Below are positions 34,601-42,016 of a DNA stretch of 64,000 nucleotides, piece by piece; position 1 is the stretch's first letter; each line of letters begins with the position of its first letter. The DNA comes from Muribaculum sp. (GTDB lineage Bacteria > Bacteroidota > Bacteroidia > Bacteroidales > Muribaculaceae), in contig VSOZ01000007.1 in assembly GCA_009775095.1 (NCBI GenBank), positions 62,001-126,000 on the forward strand. The letters run 5' to 3'. The notes under the pieces are model-generated. The model was not told where the DNA came from. It saw only the letters and a list, made by a program, of their open reading frames with translations, and did no database searches. The translations under genes were made by a program, and so were the position numbers.

Positions 34601-36770
34601 TAAAATCGAACGGTATGACCGTGCGGCCTCTTTATATGAGACATCGCTTGAGTTGTTGCGGGCAAATAAGGATATCACTTCATGGAATGAAGATTACTTG
34701 GTGCGCGATTTATCGCTTGCGTGCATGAAATGCGGTCGTCACGATGATGCTATCCGGTATGCCGCCGAGCGCATAGACATGCATGACGCGAAAAATACGC
34801 CTGCAAGTACCATGTCGCACCTTTATAACACGCTTGGAGTGAGATATTCCGCTAAGGTATGGACTGTTGAGGGTAAGGAGCGTACCGATATCAGGAACAA
34901 GGTGCTGTCATGCTTTCAAAAGGCATCGGAGTATGCCCCCGATGATCGGATTATAAGGCTTAACATAGCATCGATACGTAATGACCTGTATCTCGACGGA
35001 CATCTGACCGATGATGAAATGCGTCGCTCGATTGCCGAAGTTGAGGAAATATATAAGGCCGCCGGAGACGATAACGACAATGACGCGTATAATACTGCCG
35101 CTCCGATTCTTGCTACGTCATATAATGCTCTCGGTGAATGGAATAAACTGGTAACATTGCTTGATGCTAATTCTTCATTAAACCTGTTGAATGAGAAAGA
35201 ACGTCATAGAGCATACATATTATGTAGTATACCGGAAAAGCGTTCGGACGTAGTGACAAAGTACGTAAACGTATTGATTGCTTACGGTATCAATCGGTAT
35301 ATAGATGAAATAATCGTACGCATCAGTGATTTTGACATTGTCGATGATGTCATAAATGCCGTCCCCGAGCGGTTCGATTCATTCGCTTATTACGAAAACT
35401 GTATATCGGCGTTGCATTACATAGGCCGTTGTCTCGATTGCACACCGGCTTTGGAGCGTTCACATGCATTGCTTGTCGTTTATATGAAAGCGCGCGATTC
35501 AATAACCGAGCGATTTGAGAATATTGCCTCGGATTATTGCAAGGCCGAAGGCCGTCAGTATAATGACGGTGATATAAAAAACGGTATCGAACGTCTGCGT
35601 CACATTTATATCAATGAGGTGGGCTCAGCCGAAGAACTTAAACTCAAGGAATTGCGATATACATCATTAAGCGGCCTGAGAGATAAGGGAAAAATGTCGG
35701 AATTTATAGATGCCATCAGTTCAAGTCCATATTGCGACAGCATAGTCGAAACTATACTTAGCAGGGTGTATGAGGATAAAGATGAATGGTTGCATGTGAC
35801 TGAATTTATTGTCCCGCTTATTCCGTTGCTTAAAGAAGGCACGGCGTCGGAAAATACCCGCGAAATGGCAAAATATCTTCTTGACGAAGTATCCGGGGAT
35901 GAAGAATGCAAAAGCATGTCGTCGGAACTGGTCAAAATATATAATGAGCTCGATATGAGTCTTAATTGTATCGTGGTAATCAATCATATCTCTGCGGTAG
36001 AGAATAAACAAGGTATTGACACGGCTCTAAAATTATATGAGGAGTGCTACATGGACTCGGTTGAGGGGCTTGACCTCTATTATGCAGTTAAATTGCGTAG
36101 GGCAAAGCATAATGAGCGGGCTATGGAGATAGTTGACCGATATGTTGACATCGATGATGAAGCTCAGCCTTATTGGATTACCGAGAAGATGCGTTTGTGC
36201 CGCAATATGGGGCTTTTTAATGAAGCATTGACCTGCTACCGACGCCTTAAAAATATTCCGGGAGGACTTGAGTGTGCGGGTGTAAATCTTTGGATGGTGG
36301 CATCGGTCCTCACTTATGCCGGCTGTCATGAAGAGGCGTTGGCTATACTTGAAAAAGAGATGAAGAAATATGACTATTGCAGCGGTGGAGAAGATGAGAG
36401 TGGCCGTTACGATGATTTTGAAAATGACAGTAACGCATATCCCTTGAAGGATATATTCCCGGCTAAAGATGAATTGGACTTCTTTTTCTCGATACTGTTG
36501 AAGAGTGTCATATATTTCCGTATGGGCAATGAGCGTCTTGGATATGAAGTTTTCAAAAAATGGGAGGAGAAGGCCGCACAGTTTGAGTCTTCCGGTCATG
36601 AGGAGGTGCCTATGCTTGCGCTTCGTGAGATAGAGCTTGCCCGACTTGAAAAGCGCAAAGGCAATCAAGATGCAGCTACGCGCCATGTCGAGCATGCTCG
36701 TATTCTCACATCGTATAATCCTCAACTTTCATTCCCTTCTGCAGCTCTTGGTGAATATCTGCGTGAATGA
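31689..36770 (+). CDS. Giant DUF4062-STAND NTPase-TPR protein (NLR/TEP1-like)
   Basis: Protein of 1693 residues, no signal peptide, so cytoplasmic. Residues ~10-105 are a DUF4062 domain (VFLSSTFADMQGERD, then DLRWGITEEEA and PFFIGLIGGRYGW), the module found at the front of eukaryotic TEP1 and NPHP3. A STAND-type NTPase core follows: Walker A around SGWGKS (261-266, Lys265) in which the first conserved Gly is Phe259, and Walker B ILDGVD with Asp352 and Asp355. From ~600 to the end the protein is helical, with TPR-like pairs (for example YRRLKNIPGG, YAGCHEEALAILEKE). No nuclease or protease motif was recognised. It reads more A/T-rich than its neighbours and stands alone between core genes. A conflict/defence sensor is plausible but unproven. 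Confidence 0.8.
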   Translation: MYTAITASRDIRVFLSSTFADMQGERDYLVKKNFPAIKRECLRRNVEFTVLDLRWGITEEEAKSGRVMEICMDEISRTRPFFIGLIGGRYGWIPENDGSAVNERLLQRYPHIREGVSAGKSITEMEMQYGVLDYPEKTYSHFFIRSLRTVPKRFRDKRGSIEAQKREHLKDTVRKAAAEGRCSVSDYSSLKELGRKVTEALMTTVDALYPVDEKLSHMDLVMSAHDKAVDRLRRVYIPRESNTDCARMADSSSLLTLDFESGWGKSAWIANTWPDKRIKLSRQKEIPVIHTMIGGEIDSAEMCRRALAYELGRRFDGITVPDLNLPRDKTVDLKNVIKQLPSDKGDFMWILDGVDKITVDVDRQLIWCKELFPSAIPHLMVTGSDREQIRHIGSELINDTIDVQDILLHPLGESQKMALTAAYLRNFAKGLTASQRASIANDPEMSSPGVLRIFLNELLQYGVYENLDGFMAGYLDAPDMPSFIDRVLCRIDSDFDPRLVSKLFNILMLSRYGLYEEDIMSSLGLKPVEWAALYDAVSDFLELKQGRISVVAGMKADVIVSHYPVTDKEIRQLRTAILRLSQARYKIDMKGAVKSMDWSDRIIYVMTYVISRSRIIDIKDTTLMRRISMALAEIVMQLIGLKRYNKALFYFKHFRFICFQEYKFDIFQEMGNFNDANVSLSGLFDTLDVIYSCLIDKSILGFHRDIIRIYGQPGDMERCRRKIKFAPLARKTRQRLLDFWDNKNEERKFIDLWDEKDDIIDYLYEMALNINDLFTSTTGISDINAKILRTLDRELQKEDADEEINCHMYLIAAVSAARMDNGRDVAVRYLDLINKNNTSRLPVIAFANLYADCLIDDRRSRFDDDFDDFCDFVSDSVASNTSIKLMQKWAEALKMGITDNADAVKKLVIECIDGERAGIIQQYTAYNIGFILYNVKFYECALVAFDTYFESGAETPAHKLTHSYWGAEAAYKIERYDRAASLYETSLELLRANKDITSWNEDYLVRDLSLACMKCGRHDDAIRYAAERIDMHDAKNTPASTMSHLYNTLGVRYSAKVWTVEGKERTDIRNKVLSCFQKASEYAPDDRIIRLNIASIRNDLYLDGHLTDDEMRRSIAEVEEIYKAAGDDNDNDAYNTAAPILATSYNALGEWNKLVTLLDANSSLNLLNEKERHRAYILCSIPEKRSDVVTKYVNVLIAYGINRYIDEIIVRISDFDIVDDVINAVPERFDSFAYYENCISALHYIGRCLDCTPALERSHALLVVYMKARDSITERFENIASDYCKAEGRQYNDGDIKNGIERLRHIYINEVGSAEELKLKELRYTSLSGLRDKGKMSEFIDAISSSPYCDSIVETILSRVYEDKDEWLHVTEFIVPLIPLLKEGTASENTREMAKYLLDEVSGDEECKSMSSELVKIYNELDMSLNCIVVINHISAVENKQGIDTALKLYEECYMDSVEGLDLYYAVKLRRAKHNERAMEIVDRYVDIDDEAQPYWITEKMRLCRNMGLFNEALTCYRRLKNIPGGLECAGVNLWMVASVLTYAGCHEEALAILEKEMKKYDYCSGGEDESGRYDDFENDSNAYPLKDIFPAKDELDFFFSILLKSVIYFRMGNERLGYEVFKKWEEKAAQFESSGHEEVPMLALREIELARLEKRKGNQDAATRHVEHARILTSYNPQLSFPSAALGEYLRE

Positions 36771-36781
36771 GCGATATTGGA

Positions 36782-38179
36782 TTACCGGTTGTCGGAGCGG
36801 AAAGAGGAGGCGGGGAGGCCCCAGAAGTTGTAGAGGGAGCCGTGAACGTAGTCCTTGAAGCCGTAGCGTACGGCTACAGGGCGGGGCACTTCGGGGCTGG
36901 TGACGATGACCGTCTGCTTTCCGTTGCCGAAGTAAGCGTTGGCCGGATGAAACACCCCGTCCTCGCCGGCCACTTCAAAGCCGGTCAACGGTTGTCCGAA
37001 TGAAGTCAGGCCTTTGCCGACACCATTAAAACTTACGGTCATCTTGTCGCCGTCGGCTACGGCCGATTTGTATACGGGTCCTTCGGCGGGGAAGCCCTTC
37101 AGCCCGTAGGTCTTAGACAGGGCCATGTAGGCGAAGCGGTTGCCGACGGTCTGTTTTTCCATCGGATGTATTGTTACGGAGTCTCCTACGTCGAGCAGTA
37201 CTATCATTCCCGACGAAGGTATGAGCTCCTTGCATTTCAGTTGCGCTTCACGCAGATATGCCGAGTTCTCGCCTTTGCCGTCGCCCTTGTTGTAGTTGTA
37301 CGGAGCTATCTGGGCGTAATAGAACGGAAATTCCCCCGAGTCGAAGCGCTTGCGCCAGTCGGCTACCATGGCGGGCAGCAGCTTCGTATAATGGTCGGGT
37401 GCATCGACATTGGCCTCACCTTGATACCACAGGACGCCCTTGATGCCGTATCCCGCCACCGGAGCCAACATGCCGTTGTAGAGTATGCATTGGTCGTGTA
37501 CTTCAGGTACGCCGATATATGGCGCCACGCTCTCCGCGCTCATCCACGCTTCGACTCTCGACCCGCCGTAGCTTGTATGGATTATGCCTACGGGTATGTG
37601 AAGCACGTCATTCAGTTTCCGGGCAAAGAAGTAGGCGGCGGCTGAGAATCCGGGCACGGTAGCAGGCGAGGCTTCTTCCCATTGTCCTGTGCAGTTGGTC
37701 TGTGGCTCGGAAATGAGTTTGTGGCCGACGGTAAACATTCTTATATCGGGATTTCCCGACGTCACCGTGGCGTCCAGCGCTCCTATCACCGGGTCGCCGT
37801 ATTGGGCGTCAATGCGCATGTCCATGTTTGACTGGCCTGAGCATAGCCATACTTCGCCAAGCAGCACGTTGTTTATATTCACTTGGCTGTCGCTGTCGTT
37901 TATGTTGACGGTATAGGGGCCGCCGAAGGTGTCTGTGCTGACTTTAAGTCTCCACCGGCCTTCAGAGTCGGGGTGTGTGGTGTATGTACTGTCGTTCCAA
38001 GATGTTTTGACGGTTATCTGTCCTGACTTTCTGTCGGTTGTACCCCAAAGTGCCGCCCGGCTCTGTTGCTGAAGCACCATGCCGTCGGAAAATATGGCGG
38101 GCAATGTTATCTTGGCTTCGGAAACGGTGGGCGACAGTGCTATTAGTACGGCCGCGGATATTTTAAAAAATCTGTTCAT
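36782..38179 (-). CDS. Sialate O-acetylesterase-family SGNH esterase, secreted
   Basis: Secreted carbohydrate esterase of the SASA (PF03629) family, 465 residues, removing O-acetyl groups from sugars. A signal peptide spans 1-22 (ending SEA). The nucleophile Ser lies in LCSGQSNM (about 115-122), WYQGEANVD is the second block and the catalytic His is in VTIHPMEK. Substrates in this family include 9-O-acetyl sialic acid but also acetylated plant hemicelluloses. Its ATG is 12 nt after the stop of the upstream GH2 gene, so the two form an operon; the GH2 partner makes a hemicellulose or pectin substrate as likely as sialic acid. Confidence 0.85.
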   Translation of the reverse strand: MNRFFKISAAVLIALSPTVSEAKITLPAIFSDGMVLQQQSRAALWGTTDRKSGQITVKTSWNDSTYTTHPDSEGRWRLKVSTDTFGGPYTVNINDSDSQVNINNVLLGEVWLCSGQSNMDMRIDAQYGDPVIGALDATVTSGNPDIRMFTVGHKLISEPQTNCTGQWEEASPATVPGFSAAAYFFARKLNDVLHIPVGIIHTSYGGSRVEAWMSAESVAPYIGVPEVHDQCILYNGMLAPVAGYGIKGVLWYQGEANVDAPDHYTKLLPAMVADWRKRFDSGEFPFYYAQIAPYNYNKGDGKGENSAYLREAQLKCKELIPSSGMIVLLDVGDSVTIHPMEKQTVGNRFAYMALSKTYGLKGFPAEGPVYKSAVADGDKMTVSFNGVGKGLTSFGQPLTGFEVAGEDGVFHPANAYFGNGKQTVIVTSPEVPRPVAVRYGFKDYVHGSLYNFWGLPASSFRSDNR

Positions 38180-38191
38180 GGTTAAGTCGGT

Positions 38192-41100
38192 TTATTTGGA
38201 TGTATCTATGAGTTCATTGATCAGGTTTACGAGGAGTCGGCCGGCGATGGGGTCTGTGGGCGCTTTTTCGGTGCACATGGTCGACACTATGGCATCGCCC
38301 TTGCCTTCGCGTATGCCGAGCAGAGTTAGTCCGCGCATCGATTCGATGCGTTCGAGTCTGTCCTCCGGTTTGCCGCCGTCGATGTAGGCATGTATTTTCA
38401 TCTGGCTTGCCAGTTCGGTGACATTCTCATGTCGCACCGCTTTGAGTGCGGCGTTGCACGCCAGCGGTATCTCGCGGCGATTGTTGTTGAAGTATCGTAG
38501 TTCGAGTACGTCGATGTTGTCAAAAACGCCGGCGTCGGGGCGCTCCATGACGGCTATATCGCCCTCGGTGGGTATTATCCATCCTGTTATGTATTCAGGG
38601 TATACTTTATGTGCGGCTTCTTTGCTATCGAGCATCAGCAGCTTGCCGCCGGCCGACTGGTAGGCTCGCAGCGCGGCGGCTTCGGCGTCCGTGCACTCCG
38701 TAAGTCCTGATATTATGCACAATGCCGGTTTGTGCTTCGACTTCTGCAGTTCGCTTACCGATGCTATCGGCGTTGTCGCTATGCCGAGTTGTGCGAGTAT
38801 ATCCGTCATGCCGTTTTTGTCGAATATCAGAATCGGGTTGCGCTTGTCGGTCTGCACTTTGCCGGTGTTCCAACCTTTTCGTGCGAGCAGTAGGTCATAC
38901 TCGTTTTCCGACAGTATCGAGTCGCTGCCTGCAAGTCTTAGTTTCAGCTTTGCCTTGACCTTGTCGGTCGGCAATACCTCCGGTAGAGTTATGTCGGGAG
39001 TGATGTGGCGCCGGCCGTAGTAAGGCACTTCGGGAAAAGCCTCCTTGCCGTGTGCGAGGGTTTGGTCGGCTTCGTCCGCTATGCGCCACTCGAGGGTTGT
39101 GGCGGGAAGGTCACGACCCTGTTCGTCGTCATTGACCGTATATATGCGTACGGGGAGTCGCTCTCCGGCGTACAGATTGCGCCCCCAAAGCTCCGCACTT
39201 ACAAGCACCGGCTGTAGCGCGCGTTTAAGTGCGTGGTATGTAGGCCACGGGGTGATGGCTTTGTGGTCATAACACTGGCGGAACCAAGTCATGTAGGCGA
39301 AGTGCATGATGCCCGACACCTCGTCGCCTGTGCGACGCAGGGCTTCGGCAAGTTCGCCTGTAATGAATGACTGTACTTTCAGGAATGAGGCGGGGTCGGC
39401 CCAATCATACGCCTCGTAACCGATAAGCGTATAAGGATTCTGATGGATAAGCTGATAAGAGCGGGTGGGATGGCCGGTCTCGCCGTTGGGATAACCTGTG
39501 CTCATCTCCTGACTTATAAGCGGTCGGCCCGGGGTCTTGAACTGCTGCTGAAACTCTCCGTTGAAGAAGCGGAAGAGCGAGAAGTCATACCAGTTGTAGT
39601 AAGCGTGGTTGTCGTCTATGTCGCCGTCATCGACTGTCGCCATGAAGTCGGGCCCGAAACGATTCAGCCCGCTGCGGCGTATGTAGTTGGAGTCGAAACT
39701 TACGGGGCGCGTGGGGTCCAGTGTGCGCATGCGTTTCACTACGTCCGATATTATGCGGAATTTCTGCATGGCCCGCTCCTTGTCGGCGTCAAGGTCGTAA
39801 AATTTCATTTCGTTATTTACGGTCCATAGCATCAATGACGGATGGTTTTTGTATTTGTTCATTACATTCAGCCACTCGTCGGCCCATAATTCGAGCACAC
39901 CTTTGTCGGGTATCGGGGTGGAGTGTATCATGAGCCATGACCATGTGCCCTCGAAGCTGACTGCTATGCCGTTGCGGTCGGCGGCCGACATCCACAGCTC
40001 GTTCCACGGTGTTGTGTGGGTGCGGGTCGAGTTGACATTGCCTTTGCGCATGAGCTGCATGAACGTGTCGGCCAGTTCCTTGTCATTGGGGCAAATGGCA
40101 AAGGGTATGTGATTGCCTCCGCGTAGCCAATAGCGGCGTCCGTTCAGATACAGAAATCCGTCGTCGCGTGCCTCGAAAGTACGGAAGCCCGATGTTATGG
40201 TTGTGCGGTCTATCTCTTTTTTTAGGTCATTGGAGACGAGCCTGAACGTGAAGTCGTAAAGGTTGGGGGTGGCGGGCTCCCAGAGCTTCGGGTTCAGTCG
40301 GTCAACGTTGTATGTGTATGTGGCCTTTTGCCCCGCTCCGAGTGAGAGCTCGGTGTGCAGCGGACCGCTGTACAGTGTGTCAAGGCTCTGTCGGTCAATA
40401 ATATCGGCCATGACTGCAAACTTACGTTTTTTGCCCGAGCCGTTGTTTTTGACTGTGATGTCAAATGTGGCTCCGTCGAGAGTCGGTTTTATAAATACAT
40501 CTTCGACTTTAAGCGGGTCGCTTACTGTGAGTTTGACCGGTTGCCATATGCCGGCGGGGTTGTCGCCGTAAAATCCGTGGGGTATGTCGGTGAGCACCGC
40601 CTTATTGGCCTGTGCGTCATCTTTGTTGTCCTCTACATCCTTGCGCACCGAGGAGTAATAATTCTCCATAGCATCGCTTGTCTGTGCGGCTGTGTCATTT
40701 ATGTCGCGAGTCACTTTTACGGCTATTAGATTGCTGCCGGGGTGGAGGTATCTTGTGGCATCCAGCACAATTTCGCCGAACATGCCCACATGGGTTGCCG
40801 CCTGACGGCCGTTTATGTAGATTTCGGCGGTTTTGGACACCGCATCAAAGGTGAGTGTCATCAGCCGGCCCTTCACGTCGTCAGGCAGTTCGAGCCATTG
40901 GCGATACCAAGCGGCTCCTGTACGTCGATAGTCGAATGTGTAGTTTTCGCAGCGGTCGGCCTCGCGTTGGTAGTATGTGTCGCTTACCCCTTTGTGCTGT
41001 TGTCCGCGCGGCGAGGGCATAGTCTCGCCATGTAGCCATATGCGTATCGGATTCCAGAAGTTCGGCACGGTCATTACATGCCAGTTGCTGTCATCGGTGT

Positions 41101-41911
41101 CGGGTGAGGCGGCTGATGACTGGTCGGCGCATTCGTAAGAGGGCATGAACAGCCATTCGCCGTCGAGCGATATATCGGTGCGGCTGCCGTGCAGTTTGTC
41201 AGCTTTTATAGGAGTGTAGGCGGCGCGCTGCTCTCGGCGCATAGCTTCTTTCTGTCCGGGGGTGAGGCGTTGGGTGTACTCCGTATCGGCTACTCCGTCC
41301 AATGCATTGTCGGCCAACGGCGTTATGGCAAGGTCGTCAAACTCTGTCTCTATCCACGCGCCGCCAAGCGATACTTCACCCGACGGAACAAGCGCTTCGC
41401 CATTAGGGTCGGTCACGTCGATATAGGGAAGCGGTTCGTCGCCTACAAACACACGTATGCGGTTGCCGCATACTTCTACACGCATTTTGTACCATTCACC
41501 CGGTACCGGATGAAAATTCAGCGGGCGTACACCCATAAACTCATCGGTGCCCATGTAGCCGGTACGCATCAGATACACGTCGTCCTGAAGACCTCCTTTT
41601 ATACCGACCATGTATCGGTCAAAGCGGTTGCGGTTACGGAATCCGGCCCATATCTGCACTTGCCCGGCATCTTGCGGAGCCCGTGCCTTGAATGAGAATG
41701 AGTAATTTTTCATGTCGGGCGTGCCGAACAGAGCGTAGGCGCCTTGTGAGCGAAACACTCCGTCAGATACGCTGCATGAGCCGCGTCCTACTGTGGTAAG
41801 CGGTAGCGCGGAGTCTGAAAAGTCGTAATAATTGCTGTTATTGCCCGAAAAGGCAGTCTGTGCCGGCAAAAGTGCGGCGCAGGCCAATAAATACTTGATT
41901 GCCTGTGTCAT
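38192..41911 (-). CDS. Multidomain secreted GH2 glycosidase
   Basis: GH2-family enzyme of 1239 residues with an unusual layout. After a signal peptide (1-22) comes a ~180-residue concanavalin/DUF1080-like beta domain (NYYDFSD ... GSLGGAW). GH2 sugar-binding and Ig-like domains follow (DGEWLFMP, PNFWNP), then a TIM barrel with acid/base Glu701 in VNNEMKF and nucleophile Glu802 in ISQEMSTG. A C-terminal beta-galactosidase-trimerisation/GATase-like region (about 1080-1180: LCIISGLTECTDAEAAALRAY) completes it. The exact specificity (beta-galactosidase, glucuronidase or mannosidase) is not readable. It precedes the esterase by 12 nt; a -7 box TACCTTTG lies at 41948-41941. Confidence 0.85.
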   Translation of the reverse strand: MTQAIKYLLACAALLPAQTAFSGNNSNYYDFSDSALPLTTVGRGSCSVSDGVFRSQGAYALFGTPDMKNYSFSFKARAPQDAGQVQIWAGFRNRNRFDRYMVGIKGGLQDDVYLMRTGYMGTDEFMGVRPLNFHPVPGEWYKMRVEVCGNRIRVFVGDEPLPYIDVTDPNGEALVPSGEVSLGGAWIETEFDDLAITPLADNALDGVADTEYTQRLTPGQKEAMRREQRAAYTPIKADKLHGSRTDISLDGEWLFMPSYECADQSSAASPDTDDSNWHVMTVPNFWNPIRIWLHGETMPSPRGQQHKGVSDTYYQREADRCENYTFDYRRTGAAWYRQWLELPDDVKGRLMTLTFDAVSKTAEIYINGRQAATHVGMFGEIVLDATRYLHPGSNLIAVKVTRDINDTAAQTSDAMENYYSSVRKDVEDNKDDAQANKAVLTDIPHGFYGDNPAGIWQPVKLTVSDPLKVEDVFIKPTLDGATFDITVKNNGSGKKRKFAVMADIIDRQSLDTLYSGPLHTELSLGAGQKATYTYNVDRLNPKLWEPATPNLYDFTFRLVSNDLKKEIDRTTITSGFRTFEARDDGFLYLNGRRYWLRGGNHIPFAICPNDKELADTFMQLMRKGNVNSTRTHTTPWNELWMSAADRNGIAVSFEGTWSWLMIHSTPIPDKGVLELWADEWLNVMNKYKNHPSLMLWTVNNEMKFYDLDADKERAMQKFRIISDVVKRMRTLDPTRPVSFDSNYIRRSGLNRFGPDFMATVDDGDIDDNHAYYNWYDFSLFRFFNGEFQQQFKTPGRPLISQEMSTGYPNGETGHPTRSYQLIHQNPYTLIGYEAYDWADPASFLKVQSFITGELAEALRRTGDEVSGIMHFAYMTWFRQCYDHKAITPWPTYHALKRALQPVLVSAELWGRNLYAGERLPVRIYTVNDDEQGRDLPATTLEWRIADEADQTLAHGKEAFPEVPYYGRRHITPDITLPEVLPTDKVKAKLKLRLAGSDSILSENEYDLLLARKGWNTGKVQTDKRNPILIFDKNGMTDILAQLGIATTPIASVSELQKSKHKPALCIISGLTECTDAEAAALRAYQSAGGKLLMLDSKEAAHKVYPEYITGWIIPTEGDIAVMERPDAGVFDNIDVLELRYFNNNRREIPLACNAALKAVRHENVTELASQMKIHAYIDGGKPEDRLERIESMRGLTLLGIREGKGDAIVSTMCTEKAPTDPIAGRLLVNLINELIDTSK

Positions 41912-41940
41912 GAGGATATTAGGTTACATCGTTTACATGA

Positions 41941-41948
41941 CAAAGGTA
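41941..41948 (-). promoter_or_regulatory. -7 box of GH2-esterase operon
   Basis: Minus-strand TACCTTTG matches TAnnTTTG, 30 nt upstream of the GH2 start codon. Confidence 0.5.
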
Positions 41949-42016
41949 GTGCCGTGCGGTTAAATTAATTATAACATGCCGCTTAATATCGACTTAATTT
42001 TGTATTACAATGTCGT

